64,000 bases of DNA from Whitmania pigra (GCA_021613335.1 JAJTWR010000005.1:1115001-1179000); one strand, 5' to 3'. Positions 11,562 to 23,288 are shown, counted from the first letter of the stretch. Numbers and translations: made by a program. Notes: generated by a model from the sequence alone, not told the origin.

Positions 11562-13306
11562 ATGATTTCTCTTTCCTTCTCCGTGTTGATGAACATGGGT
11601 AAGTTGTGATGATTCATCCACTGTATTGATCAGGCAATTCATAAATTCAAGTCCAACAATAAAATTTTCCATCATTAATGAATGATTAATTTAAAATGAC
11701 TAAAATGAAGTTTATGAAATTAAAATCAATACCAGTTTTAAACGTTCGCAGGCATCTTATCTATCGTCGAAACCTCTGAAATCAACATAGCTCTTGGAAA
11801 ATGGGCTTGGTCCAGTTCTCGCAATCAAACATTCTACGAATACCTGACTTTGGACGGAAACTTGGGTGGGCATAGTTACTTTTCTTCGGCAAGTGGAGGT
11901 TTCCAATGGCTTATGGTCGAGCTTTTTTGGAGATATCGGGTCAATAATATCGTTGTAACAAAGCAGGATTCAAATTTTGGTAAGTAACATTTGTTAAAAT
12001 CAACGATAAAACTATGTGTTTGCAAAGATCTCATAAATGCTGCCGCGATTTTAGATGACATACTTGTCGCAGTCGATGATGGAGCATTTACCAAGTTAAA
12101 GAACATAGAATCACTAAAGACCATTTGTAAGAAAGAACCAGCAAATCTTAAACCCAACATAACAGCTTACAATTGCGCACAAAGTATCGGTAACTTCGTA
12201 ATAGTCCTCCAAAAAGGTAATGCTAAGCAACCTCTTGTTTTGTTCGAAGTTGAAGCTTACGGAATCTTTGCAGAAAGTTTGGCTTTATTTTATAGTTTGT
12301 CTTAACAATTACATTTTATAAAACCGTTAATCATACATTGCTTAAAATTAATTCATCGCTAACTAATTTTCTAGATTATCCAGAAATGCCAAACGTGCTT
12401 CTAAACAAAGACATTCGTGCCAGTGCCGCTACAGCAAGTAATTTTCTTCAATATATAGTAGACGGCATAAGAATTCCACTTCTTTTCGATGAGATAAATG
12501 AAGGAAAATATGGTAACAACTGGTTCAAAGTAGACATGGGGAAACCTTACTATATCGATTATGTTGCTTACACAATAAGACAATCCACATACGGTAAACA
12601 TCAAATATTATCTTTCTACTATTTTTGTAAAGCATTTAAGATGCTTAAAAATGTTCTGACGTTTTTATTCTAAAATATTTCATCTTAATCTTGCCTTGCT
12701 TGCAGCCAGCGCAAGATCTAAGAACTTCATTGTTGGATTCAGCAAATCTGATTTTACTTCTCTGATTCGTGGTAATTATCCTCTCTGTGGTCAGTACCAA
12801 GGTGCAATTGTGCCAGGGGGCAGAGTCACAATGAAGTGCAATGCCAACCTGCCCGCCTACAGATTTTTCATCATTCAGCAACCCTACGGAACTGCCGATG
12901 GATATTTTGGTGCTTGTGAACTCGAAGCATACCCCACCTCCAGCACTGTTGGTAAGGCTATTATTTACTTTTGAAGAAAAACTCAAACAGTTGGCATTTT
13001 CACTTTTTTCTAAATAAAATTAATTTATTCGCACTTTATTAATCCTCTTCTCCAGGCAAAATGTGGAAAAACAAGGGAGCGATGTTGCTAACCAATTACG
13101 CTATTTCAAAGCAACCCGGCTCACGACCAGCGGATTGCGTATTTCACTGCTTCAATCTTGGATTTCATGAATGCGATTCTTTCAACTTCAACCTAAAAAT
13201 GAAGAAATGCCAACTGAACAAACACAGAAATGGCGTTCTCTCTCAAAACCTTATTCCACATACCGATTGGTCATTCTACACTTCAGAGTACTTTTTCAGT
13301 GGCTGA
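11562..13306 (+). CDS. Gene A: secreted double F-type-lectin-like + PAN protein
   Basis: The model has six exons: 11562-11598, 11752-11979, 12055-12294, 12375-12593, 12706-12951 and 13056-13306. That gives 1221 coding bases and 406 residues. All five introns are phase 1 with GT-AG borders. Exon 1 plus the start of exon 2 encodes a short signal peptide (MISLSFSVLMNMG, then ILSIVE). Exons 2-3 form a first discoidin/F-type-lectin-like domain: NIALGKW, a DG motif, the strand LMVELFW, and a closing EVEAYG. Exons 4-5 form a second one: FKVDMGKPYYIDYV, then PLCGQY, MKCN and ACELEAY. Exon 6 is a PAN/apple-like module with four cysteines (DCVFHC, HECDSF, KKCQL). The canonical fucose RXD signature is KQD in domain 1 and absent in domain 2, so sugar binding is uncertain. 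The exon-3 donor (A/GTTTGT at 12295) is the weakest call. If that intron is retained, translation stops at 12305 after one domain. I infer a lectin-like extracellular role, not a known one. Confidence 0.8.
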
Positions 13307-13900
13307 AAAATCCATTAACAAGGACATTCAAACATTTCACAAAATTGGGGATGTTCATGTCATTAGCTAAAGCCAATTTTATTTGTTGAAAAACAATTTT
13401 TAGAATGTCATTGGTTTGTTAACATTAATGCAGCAAATCTATTCGAACCAATAATTTAAATTATGAATTAAAGTAAAAATTAAATATAATGCTCAATATT
13501 CTGTTGTGCTTCGCTTTTAGTTTCATGACCATCAAAGCTCAGATCACTGTTTGGTGAATGCCTTGAATATTTCAGATGCGATTTATTTTATCGAAATATT
13601 GTGGTCTAATTGCAACATTTTCTACAATGAAAGGAGAAAGAAATAGTTGTATACGAAAGAAATAGTTAGGATGTATAAGAATATTTTTATAGGTTATTTA
13701 TTTATTTATTTGATTATAGTCCGTTGCATGACTTGGATGATTAGGACATTATTGTAGGTCAAGTGGTCAAGGTTTTTAGTTTATTGGGGATTACAAGAAA
13801 ATGGGATTTAATTCCCAGTAGTGATTGACTAAGTTTTGATATAAAACTTGAATATGTATTTGCATTAACAATATTTACTTGTTTTTTATATAATAATATA
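13307..13900. other. 3' flank of gene A
   Basis: This flank is conserved after each gene copy: it contains an ATTAAA-type signal near 13467 and the phrase TCAATATTCTGTTGTGC near 13493. The same flank follows B (about 26160), C (about 37026, split by the LTR element), D (about 49640) and E (about 57480, - strand). A short SINE-tail fragment lies at about 13695-13748. Confidence 0.6.
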
Positions 13901-15062
13901 TATTTATAAAAATTTATTTATTGCTTCATGCATTTTATATTTATTTTAATAATAATAATAATAATAACAATAATAACAATTCAAAAATTTTAATACATTG
14001 AAGTTTTTGCATCTTATTTTCTTTACAAATCTCCTCAACTAACACATTTGTAATTATTAACGTCCTGTAAAATATAAAATAGTGAATTGTTAGAAAAATT
14101 TAAAAAGTGTTTTTCTTATTTGAGTTTTAACATTAATTTGAATATTTTTAATTTTTATTAATTCTTATCACAGGCAAAAAAGTCCCAATTATATAAAACT
14201 TTGTCCAAATCTCCAGGTAACGATTAATTTAATAATTAACCGATAAGATAATTACAAAAATTTAATTAATTTCTGATAAATGTTTTAAAAAATTTAACCG
14301 TCCTGAGAAACACCTTAAATGACAAATTTAAATGAAAATATCAGAGAAATTCCGTTTATTACTAAAGGTTGAGATACTAAAGTGTTTTTGGACACCTTAC
14401 CGGTGGCATGCCTGAAACATAGCAAATTGTTGCATGTGTGTAAATCAATAAATAAATGTTTTGTGGTCTTGAGGTACTTTACTTACGGATTGCAAATTTA
14501 GATTGATTTAATTAGGTTTGGGAACAAATTTATTTTATTAGGTAAAATAATTTATTAATTTATAGTTAACAAAATAAATTAATTAACGATTAATCTTTAA
14601 AAAACCCAGCCAAAGTCTAATTCCCAACATTGTTTAAATGAATTTTGTTCCACACTACGGATACTGTTTTTTGCAAGACTGAACACATTCTGGCATCAAC
14701 GAGATAAATATTATTATCATTATCATCATTATTATTGTCATTATTATTATTTTGTTTTTCATTTTGGAGTGTTGTATTAATAAACTAATAAATAATGTTG
14801 AAATAACAATTAATAAAACAAATATATTATTAAATTATTAATAAATAATAGATGATTATCAAAAACCAAAGTATTAGTATTTTAAACATCCGTGGATGTG
14901 TTTATAGTGTGCCTGACATCTAGCAAATAAATAGAAATTTTCTAAGCATTTCCGAAATGTGTAGTGGAAATTATTAATTTATGTTATTTATACATTTGCA
15001 ACATAAATAGTAAATACGTATTTATGTAATAAGCATCAATGACACCTACGATGATGATGATT
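13900..15062. repeat. Duplicated AT-rich flank, copy 2 (left part)
   Basis: It is collinear with 2950-4020 and 45070-46000 and is interrupted at 15063 by the pogo element. Landmark phrases for lining it up are the TCTTTACAAATCTCCTCAAC stretch near 14018 and the ATTATCATTATCATCATT run near 14713. No gene was recognised. Confidence 0.7.
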
Positions 15063-16609
15063 ACCGTATTTTCACCCATATTACACGCGTGTTATGTTCG
15101 ATTTTACTTACCACGCACCCCCCTATGCGTGTTATGCTAGATTAAATTTACATGAATTTGATTTCCGACCAACAAAAAATAAAAACATTTAAATGATAAC
15201 ACAGACTGTTGATTGTTTTTAGACTATAATTTTAATTTTAAATAGTTTATAATTGATTGGGCGTTAGTGCATTGCATAAAGAACTTTCGATATGTGCTTG
15301 CAGAAGCATGTGACAAAACATTCACGCTAATCATTGCATTGTCCAGCTCTCGAATTTATGAATTTAATCGAATTTAACATAAATTAATTGATGGTAACTA
15401 TAGGAAACTTGTAAGGTATTGTACTATTTTATGAATTTTCATCATAATTTTTCAACTCTTTATTACTCATAATTATAATTGGAGCTAATGTTTTCAGTTT
15501 GTGTGACAATGTTTTTTTCAGCACTGGTGGTTCAGACAGCTTTGGTTGGTGCTGTTTAATATTTTAATAGTCAAACATCACATGCATGGACTTATTGTAG
15601 CAAATGTCTTCAATCTCTTAATGGTCTTGCTACAAAAACTCTTTGAACACTTCTCAAAAGCATGGAACAAAATAGATACAATCTTGGTAATAGTGTCAGT
15701 TATCAGTCTTTTTCAGTCTTTCTTGGAAAACAAAATGGAAGTCTTAGCCCATTCTCTTGGAACTCATTATGAAGATTCAAATTGGTAATTGTAATGAATT
15801 ACCACCATTGCTTTGGCTTTTTCTGGAGATGAATCACTTGATTTTCTACATTGCTATAAGAGAAAATTATAAAACCCATTGGATGGTATAAATTATATGC
15901 AGCTTTTGGCCACACTTTTATGTTATAGTTGATGCACTGTTTGAACTCAACAATGCCATACCTTCACAGTGAAGCTGTGTCCCAGAGCATGGTACAAATG
16001 CATAACTTCAGTATCTGCTTCAAGAACTCAATTTGTTTAAATAAAACCATGTTTCTTTCAATGCAATTATAAAGGTTATTGTACATGAGCTGCATTTCAT
16101 GCTCAGATCAATGATCCATTTATGGTTCTTGAAAGGGAGACTTTAACCTTGAAATCTCATGAAATTTTATGTTATAATTGATGTACGGTTTGGACATCAA
16201 CAATGCTATACTTTCCATTGAAGCTGTGTCTCATAGCATGATGCATCTGATTTACTTCATCATCTACTCCAAGAATTGATCTCAAATATTCAAAAATGTC
16301 TCTTAAGATTTGTACATTTAAAATATGTGATTTCCATATTTAGTAAGTTATGGGACACAGAGACTTGTTAAGCGGACTCTTTGCAGCGTGGAATTGGTTA
16401 TCGAGTTCGTTACCGTCCTTTGAAGTATTGCTTCCCTTTTGTCTTACAAATTATTATGCGTAAACAATATGCATTCCAAAGTAGGAAGTTGATGCAAATC
16501 TTAAGATAAAAATAGTTTGGAGGAAGAATTGTAGAGAGTTAACCAGTTCTTTAAAGTTTTTAAACAATTTATTAACAGACATTCAAAAAATCAATCATAA
16601 GACCAATAA

Positions 16610-17540
16610 TTATTCCTCATCATCAGCTAAGCCTTCAAATCCGTCAAAAGTCGAACAGTCTTCATATTCATTTTCGGCTCTTGCCGGATCGCAGGCTAGT
16701 TCAAAGTCCGGGTGGTCACTTTACTCCTTTCCTGTAGACTTAATGCCAGCATTTCTAATGCCACTCAGAATCAAATCAGGAGACACTTTGTCCCATGCTC
16801 GTGCAACCCACGTGCATAACTCGGAATACAAGGCCTTCCTGTCTCGTCCAGACGGTGTGTGAGTGTATGTGCCATTCTGCATCCATTCCTCCCTCTCAGA
16901 TCTGTTAATTTCTCAACGATTTATAGTTTCAGTTTGGATGATAGACCACCCGGGATGATTGCAATGTGACACCCGCTTAAGTTCAGTATCTTCTTAACTG
17001 ACTCCTCTTTATGAGCAGTCATTGCATCCATGATCAACCGCGAGCCCTTTGAAAAGAATCCCCTCTTTTGAGAACATTTCTGAATCCAGAGCTTCATGCT
17101 GAAAATTTTTCACATTGTCTCTTGAAAATCAATATTGGTTTTGACTTGGTGCCAGCCGCAGAGCATCCAAGTATGACTGTGAAACATGTCCGTTCGTAAC
17201 CACTTGTTGTTATTGCCACAGTTCCGGCGCCAGATGCTTTCACTAGCGGGAATGTCAAAAGCTATCTCTTTCTTTGTTCCAAGACCCATAGCTTTAGATC
17301 AGACTCTAACTTTGGCCATTTCGCATTTTGGCCAAGTCATGCACGTTTTCTCAGGTTCAGTTTCTCAAGCAATCATTCCTTCTTTCTCCATTCGCGAACC
17401 AACACTTCGTTAACATTGAACTCCCGAGCAGCTGCTCTGTTACCTTTGTCTTTTGCTCTAGAAATGACTTGAAGTTTGTAGGCAACAGTGTACGAGTTAC
17501 GTTTATCAGCCACTTTCTTAACGACGTCGATATTTCAATC
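16610..17540 (-). pseudogene. pogo-like transposase, degenerate
   Basis: Read on the - strand, the N-terminal helix-turn-helix is visible near 17540-17390 (SYTVAYKLQVI, GNRAAAREF, VREWRKKE). It is followed by a stop. The DDE region survives as MDAMTAHKEE and IAIIPGGLSS near 17040-16930. The C-terminal region is recognisable as WVARAWDKVSPDLILSG near 16810. Stops and frame changes separate these blocks, so it is not functional. Similar proteins act in the nucleus to cut and paste the element. Confidence 0.75.
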
Positions 17541-17591
17541 TATTTATTTATTTGATTATAGTCCGTTGCATGACTAAGATGATTTTGACTT
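17541..17591 (-). mobile_element. 51-bp retroposon-like unit with target duplication
   Basis: It is flanked by the perfect 11-bp repeat ATATTTCAATC (17530-17540 and 17592-17602), inside the pogo element. It carries the same TTGATTATAGTCCGTTGCAT module as the units at 5618 and 7195, in - orientation. Confidence 0.75.
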
Positions 17592-17918
17592 ATATTTCAA
17601 TCAAGAGCACTTCTATCTATATATCACTGTATTTATTACTTCAAGCATCGGCCGCTCAGCCAACGGAAGATTTTTTTACAACTTTTATATTTGATTGTTT
17701 TATATATTACAAACTGTTTCAATTTAATATTTTAATATATATAATTTTAATTTTAATGTTAAATTATTTTAGCCAAAAGAAAAAAAGGCGTCTATTAGTG
17801 CGTGTTATAATCGTTTGCGTGTTTGAAAAGTGATTTTTTACATAAATTGGAAAAATTGCGTGTTATATTCGTCCGTGTGTTAAATTCGTCTGCGTGTTTA
17901 TTTTGTGAAAATACGGTA

Positions 17919-18400
17919 ATTACATTAAATTATTGCTATGTAAAATAAATAAAAAACAATTTCATTATTTTAAATTTTGTGACTGACATCCAGGGAATGA
18001 AAAGACAATAATACCTGAAAGAAAGTTTAATTTAATTATATCTTTTATTTATTTTCTTTCTATATTTAAAAAATAAATTTAGAAATTATAAAAATCAATT
18101 AAGAAAACAAATTTTGTTCCAAAACACCTTTGTTTAGATTCGAACCAACAAATTTTTTTGTACGCTAACTACTCAGTCAATTATCATTGGTAAATGGTTA
18201 CAATCGTCTAAATTCAACTAATTGTTTGGCCTAGATCAACAGGAATTACAAACTATATTGTACAATAAGTTCATAATTATTTAATTAAATAAAGTTCATT
18301 CAACATTTAACGGTTCAGCTAATGTAATGTTTCTGAAATTTTAACAATTAATTAATTTTTAATTGTAATTGTTTAAAAAGCGCCACATGCATAGCGTCAG
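17919..18400. repeat. Duplicated AT-rich flank, copy 2 (right part), with SINE/LINE tail
   Basis: This continues the flank after the pogo insertion and is collinear with 4025-4470 and 46010-46740. At about 18365-18410, read on the - strand, is the tail CTCTGACGCTATGCATGTGG and GCGCTT, which is also the 3' end of the SINE at 30136 and the LINE end at 46811. Confidence 0.65.
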
Positions 18401-18524
18401 AGTTATTGAAACCATTCATGTAGCAGCATCAGTGAAAACTGTTGCCATTACAGATTAAATCAGGCACGCAACCTATTCGGCCAACCTTAAGCCAGGCTAG
18501 TAGTTAAAATAACATTAATTTTTT

Positions 18525-20096
18525 TATTTTATTTTATTTACTTTATTAAGTGGGTAGAGGACCGAAGCCTCTTAACTGTCCACTATCAAAACAGCAAAAC
18601 ATTGAAAAAAGAACTAGAGGTTCAATCAGTAATAGACGAGAAAAGGAGACAAGTCATATTCATTGAGAAGGAAGGTGAAGCGACTATAGGTGCTAGCTGA
18701 GACTAAGCTATTAGGTAGTTTATTCCAAATGTTAATAATTCGATTTGTGAAAAAATATTTGGTGTTGTCTATTGCGCAAAATTATGACCTTAGTTTAAAT
18801 TGATGACCTCTAGTTGATGAGTAGCTTGCAAAATGAATATGGTTTTTAAGGTGAGTTGATGTTAAATTATTGATGATCCTGTGTAATAAGCAGAGGTCAG
18901 CTATTAAACGGCGATGTTCAAGCGATTTAAGTTGTAGAGCCTTGAGCCGGTCATGGTACTTTAGCTGTCCAACAGCAGGGATGGCCTTGGTAAATTTTTT
19001 TTGGATGTTTTCAATGTTCTCGAACAGGTATTTATGGTGAGGGTTCCAGACCTGACTGCTGTACTCTAGGATTGGTCTTACATATACGCAGAAAGCTTTG
19101 GTGAGAAGATTCTTGTCCCTGGAGGTGAATGATTTGAGAATCAGTCTTGAACGGACTGCAGCTTTGTGTGTGATGTTGTCAATATGAAGCCGGAATTTTA
19201 AGTCTATGATGACACCAAGATCTCTGGTTTGATCAACAGTGGTGAGTAGGATATCATCGATATAGCATTGTTGTGGGCAGGGTCCATTCCTGGGACTGGT
19301 TTTAATTGAGCAATTAAAGCATTTTTCCTTGCCTAGGTTTAGCTGCCACTTCCTGCTCCATGTAGTGAGTCAGTCGATACCTCTCTGAAGATCAGAACCT
19401 TGCATTGTCAGAGATTTGTAAAGTTTAATATCATCGGCAAATAGTTTAATTGTGATATCCTTAGGTAGGAACTCGACTATGTCATTGATGTAGATTATAA
19501 ACAAAGTATGGCCCAAAACACTTCCATGTGGCACACCACTAGTTACATCAATCGAACCGGATATTGAGCCATTTATGAGGACTTGCTGTTTTCTTTGATA
19601 CAGAAAATAGGAAAGCCACTGATACAAGTTTCCATTTATACCATACGATTTAATTTTTTTCAGTAATTTCGGATGAGATACAGAATCAAAGGCTTTTTGA
19701 AAGTCGAAGTAGATTATATCTGTTTGCTGACGTTGTTGCTGAGAAGTGGTCCAGTCATAAAGACACTCCAGCAAATCTGTGGTGGTCGATTTTAAAGGTC
19801 TGAATCCATGTTGTTGAGGACATATTAAGTCCAGATAAATTAAATGATGTAGAATCGTTTTGTTAATTATTTTTTCCAGGACTCGACAGTAGGTACATGT
19901 CAAGGAGATTGGTCTGTAGTTCGAGTGGCTAGATGTTGGACCTTTCTTGTGGATGGGAATGACATGAGCTGTTTTCCAGATTGTGGGTATAAGTCCACTA
20001 TTAAGTGAGAGATTAAAGATATGATGGAGTGGGTATGACAAGCTAAAAGCACAGCTTTTTAACAAAATATTAGGAATGTGGTCGGGGCCTTGTGAG
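18525..20096 (-). pseudogene. Non-LTR retrotransposon (CR1/Jockey-like), 3' half
   Basis: Codons 20065-19370 (- strand) encode a reverse transcriptase. It shows the conserved blocks IPIHKKG, NYRPISLT, DFQKAFDSVSHP, SGVPHGSVLG and the catalytic FADDIKLY. The frame continues past one TGA at 19369 with thumb/C-terminal sequence to about 18610, with further stops. The element ends at low coordinates in a TAAA-rich tail at 18525-18545. The 5' half (endonuclease, ORF1) is missing, as is usual for 5'-truncated LINEs. It is one of the better-preserved RT copies in the window, but it is inactive. Confidence 0.85.
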
Positions 20097-20910
20097 CAAT
20101 TTAGCCGATGTTGAGATTTGGATTCGTCTGAAATTCCAGTAATTCAACACGGGAATGAAGGAACACAAATAGCTCTGGAATTTACGCAAATATTGCTAAA
20201 AACAACACGCCAAAAAAACAGCTGCCAGTTGATCGAAACTGTTATTAAAGTTACTATCTCTTTATTATTCAACAATAATTACTATTATATAAACAACTTT
20301 ATTATTATTAACACTATTATTCTCAACTTGTTTTCTGATCAAGTCGAGACAATTTCTTCACCTCTTCAAGCATAATATTTACATTTTTGATAATTACCAC
20401 GGTAGAATTTAAAATAAATTAAAACATTGCAATGTGTAATCCAGACAGTGAATGAACTCTTTGCCACACTGAAATCGAAGAGAAAGAGAGTCAACATAAA
20501 GGACATTTTAGCAATGAACCCCATAAATTCTTAATTTTGCAATTTAATTATTAAAAATAAAATAACTTGTGGACATGCTTATAAGAATTAAAGGGGTTTG
20601 TTAATGACACTTTTTCTGAGAGTCAACAATGGATGTCTCTTCAATTTCATTGAAATCACTAACACCTTCATAATCACTGTTAGCTACTGATGATCTCCGA
20701 ACGCATGTCACACACTGGTCAGGAAAAAAGAAAGTGTAACTTGTAAACAAAACTAAGCCGCAGAAACTCAAATACAATAAAAAAAACCTCGTAATACTCA
20801 AATACATTGAACAAATTTTTGTATAGAAACAAATTATTGGCCGGTATTCAAGCGTATTCAAAATAAAAACTGCATCCGTAAAATAATTAGATAAAAAATC
20901 CCATGTTGGC
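20097..20910. repeat. 0.8-kb duplicated segment, copy 1
   Basis: It is collinear with 26578-27365, starting at TTAGCCGATGTTGAGATTTG and ending near AAAAAATC(C/T)CATG. The only content I can point to is the - strand open frame at 20601, listed separately. Confidence 0.75.
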
Positions 20911-20912
20911 AC
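20601..20912 (-). CDS. Uncharacterised ORF with hydrophobic segment and acidic tail
   Basis: I do not recognise this. It is a 103-codon frame with a hydrophobic stretch (FCGLVLFTSYTFFF) followed by CVTCVRRSS and an acidic tail (DYEGVSDFNEIEE). The duplicate at 27087-27317 keeps the frame open despite a 10-codon in-frame length difference upstream. A polypyrimidine tract ending CCTGACCAG lies just before the codons for CVTCVRR, so the conserved part could be a terminal exon (about 20604-20715) of a gene whose other exons I cannot see. It could also be chance conservation in a young duplication. Confidence 0.3.
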   Translation of the reverse strand: MPTWDFLSNYFTDAVFILNTLEYRPIICFYTKICSMYLSITRFFLLYLSFCGLVLFTSYTFFFPDQCVTCVRRSSVANSDYEGVSDFNEIEETSIVDSQKKCH

Positions 20913-20920
20913 AATTGATT

Positions 20921-21263
20921 ATTAACAAATCGCTTATGCATCATCTAACACAACATAAATTAATAAACAAGAATCAACGAGTATTTATGAGTGGCAGATC
21001 CACTGTAACAAGTCTACTTGAATGAACGCAACAATTGTCGGAAGCACTCAAGGCCAGACATTCTGTGGACATCACTTAGAATTTAAAAAGGCATTTTACT
21101 CCAGACATTTTGTGGACATTACTTAGAATTTAAAAAGTCATTTGACTCCATAGCGCCCAGCAAGCTTTTAACCAAATTACAATGTTACGGCATCCATGAA
21201 AACATTATGGGATGGCTCGCCAACTTTCTTTCACAGAGGAAACGCGTTAATATAGGTGGAATT
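20921..21263 (+). pseudogene. LINE reverse-transcriptase fragment, internally deleted
   Basis: It matches the LINE copy at 30540-30893 nearly base for base, then jumps directly to sequence equivalent to 31710. About 0.8 kb of RT has therefore been lost. It shares with that copy an internal duplication of about 47 bp around AGACATTCTGTGGACAT. The two were therefore produced by segmental duplication of one insertion, not by two retropositions. Confidence 0.75.
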
Positions 21264-22150
21264 TTATCATAAATAAAAATAAAATAAATAAATAATAATA
21301 ATAACAATAACAAATTAACAATAAATAATAAGAAATTAACAAATTCGAGTCATTCATCTCTTAAGAAAACTTTTGTCAAAAACTCAGGACAACAGAAACG
21401 AAAGTATTGAATTAACCCAGAAAATAAATCGCGCCTTGTAGAAGTAAACATATTAACTGATAATGTTTTACTGGCTGTGAAATTTAAACCACCCACGCTC
21501 TCAATTCAGGAAATACAAAATAATGTTGCTAAAAATAGTTAAACTTTCTGAGAGTTGGAGAAGTAAAAATTGAATCCTTCGAGCTTATCAAATGCATAAA
21601 TTCAATCTACCAAATTGATTCAGCTTTTCACATACTTGACTAATCTGCTGGCATGTCAGTATCCAGGATGTTATTACATTATATAAAATATTGAAATTTA
21701 AAAGAAGGTTCTTATAAAAATGTTTTGCTGGCATTATAAAATTAGTAGCATGCGACAGTCCTGCATGGTGACCCGTCATAACAGCCCGGCAACAAAATAA
21801 CCCGGTCAATATAGCCCGGTGACAAAATGGCTCAGGACAAAATAGTCCCGTCAATGTATTTAAAAAATATTTTTGGGAGTTGAATACATAAACTATAATT
21901 TACTCCAAATTTAATTAGAAGTTAGTGGTTTGAATGCATTTATGACCGTTTTGAGTTTTTATTGTTATCAGGGAATTTCATCAAGTGGAAGATTTAACGT
22001 CTAAAATATTATTAGGATTCAGGCTACTTCCTCACTTTACATGTACTTTTCAAGTTGGTATTTAATATAAATTATCAATTGACAAGCAACAAGTGAATCT
22101 GCACATTAAAATATACATTAAAAATTGGTATGATATGAGGGATATCGATC
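21264..22150. repeat. Upstream unit, copy B, including 5' part of a MITE
   Basis: It is collinear with 31712-33770 and 52830-54850. At 21769 a MITE left end begins (GGTGACCCGTCATAACAGCC). Its body runs to about 22110, ending some 50 bp before the TATA box of the distal first exon. No right terminal repeat is present, so the MITE is truncated against the promoter. Here the MITE is uninterrupted at the position where unit C holds the 32252-33447 hAT. Confidence 0.75.
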
Positions 22151-22159
22151 CAACCTAAC

Positions 22160-22200
22160 TATAAATGCATTCTTCAGCTCTTAGGAAATTCATCGTGAAA
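22160..22200 (+). promoter_or_regulatory. TATA promoter of distal first exon, unit B
   Basis: TATAAAT at 22160 lies 41 bp before the start codon at 22201, with a TTCAGCTC initiator-like site about 20 bp downstream of the box. The arrangement is the same at 33789 and about 54866. It follows closely behind MITE-derived sequence. Confidence 0.55.
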
Positions 22201-22255
22201 ATGTTGTTTTTGAAGCTGTTACGCTTGCTTGTTCTTGTAGCAGTTGCAGAATCAG
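22201..22255 (+). CDS. Distal alternative first exon of gene B
   Basis: The exon encodes MLFLKLLRLLVLVAVAES plus one base and is followed by a GTTTGC donor. It is phase 1, so it fits exon 2 of gene B (24415) exactly and would give a 412-residue product. The peptide is a classical signal sequence: a basic residue, a long Leu/Val core, and a small-residue cleavage region near VAVA. The intron to exon 2 would be about 2.16 kb and holds the hAT fragment at 22552. Whether it replaces the proximal exon at 24225 or both are used is an inference that needs transcript data. Confidence 0.65.
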
Positions 22256-22551
22256 GTTTGCTTTGAATGATGTCATGATATTTGATATAAGATGCAAGTA
22301 AACTTTATTGAGCTCGACTTGTTTTAGGATTGAGATCTCAGGTGTGCTATTGAGGTCCTATAGACGCGCGTAACGCGATGCTACTGAAGATGTGAAGTCC
22401 GAAGCTTAGCCGAATTAAAACAAAAGATCATAAATGTAATTTTTTTAATATTTTTTTTTAAATAACTATTTTACATGATCAAAAACTATTTCGATCAACC
22501 TAAAGTAGTTATTCTCCACAACAAAGTTGTAAGAAAAGCGAACTGCTGAAA

Positions 22552-23288
22552 CTAGTGCTGGGTTCAAGCAAGCTTGAAAAAATACTTAAGTAACAAGTAA
22601 TTTTTAAAATATTACTTAAGTATTTAAGTAATTCAAGTAATTTTTTAAAAGTAGTTAGAGACAATATACCAAATTTTAATTACCTTATTCATTACTCATC
22701 TATAAAGAAAAATTATTTGCGGATAAAGTAGCTGCGTGCAAAGCACAAAGAGTCAATCATCTCATCACTTAACGATAACCTCAACTTTAAACTAAACAGT
22801 CCATCAGCATTGAAACACCTTTTTTGCTTCAACAGAGGAGGGTGGAAGTGAGTTTAGACAAGACTTCAAGCTTTTCAAGATTTTGGGACATTCCTTTGTT
22901 GCTTCGTAAAATTTCATTTCTTTCTTAATGTGTGTCAAGATATTTTCTTGATCACAATCCAAATGTTGATCTTCTGGCTGGCATAACGTGTCATTGAGCT
23001 CTTCTGCTTTGGACTTTTTCATAGGGGTTCCTTAGTGATGTTATGTCAACATTTTCAGCACTCTCATTAATAGAACCATAGAGAAAAGGCCGTGAAAGAA
23101 CATTTATTGCCACTTCGGGAAGCTCTCGTTTCTTCGGATAACTTAAGAGTGAAAACTCGACCACATGCTCATAACTGTCTGGAGCCTCTAGATTTCTCAC
23201 AAAGAAACAAATGTCTTTATTTCTCCTTGATTCAGTTCTGTCATTGACAGCTGTCAATAATTCCTGTGAAATAGCTCCTGTTTCTACA
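22552..23288 (-). mobile_element. hAT-type element remnant in intron 1 of gene B
   Basis: Unit C reads straight across the corresponding site (near 34170), so this block was inserted or substituted in unit B. It begins TAGTGCTGGGTTCAAGC and contains AGTAATTAAGTA-type subterminal repeats. On the - strand, frames at 23299-22991 and 23022-22804 include the hAT C-terminal block SLPPSSVEAKKVF, which resembles the dimerisation region. The rest of the transposase is missing. The family differs from the CAGTGTTGTAAAA hATs elsewhere. Confidence 0.65.

Larger units (their letters stand above)
15064..17916 (-). mobile_element. pogo/Tigger-like DNA transposon, 2.85 kb
   Basis: The element has terminal inverted repeats CCGTATTTTCAC at the left and its complement GTGAAAATACGG at the right. 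It is flanked by a TA duplication (15062-15063 and 17917-17918). The sister flank at 4018-4035 is the empty site. TA duplication plus the internal transposase remnants place it in the IS630/Tc1/mariner superfamily, pogo/Tigger branch. Subterminal phrases of the kind ACACGCGTGTTATG recur at both ends. A 51-bp retroposon-like unit has inserted at 17541. Confidence 0.85.

Noticed and set aside
12645..12986. - strand open frame over exon 5, repeated at 25313, 36176 and 48709
   Set aside because: It is the antisense shadow of the conserved lectin exon. Its recurrence only reflects gene duplication.
15546..15788. 80-codon + strand open frame inside the pogo element
   Set aside because: It is hydrophobic and AT-driven, with no resemblance to a transposase, and the real transposase remnants are on the other strand.
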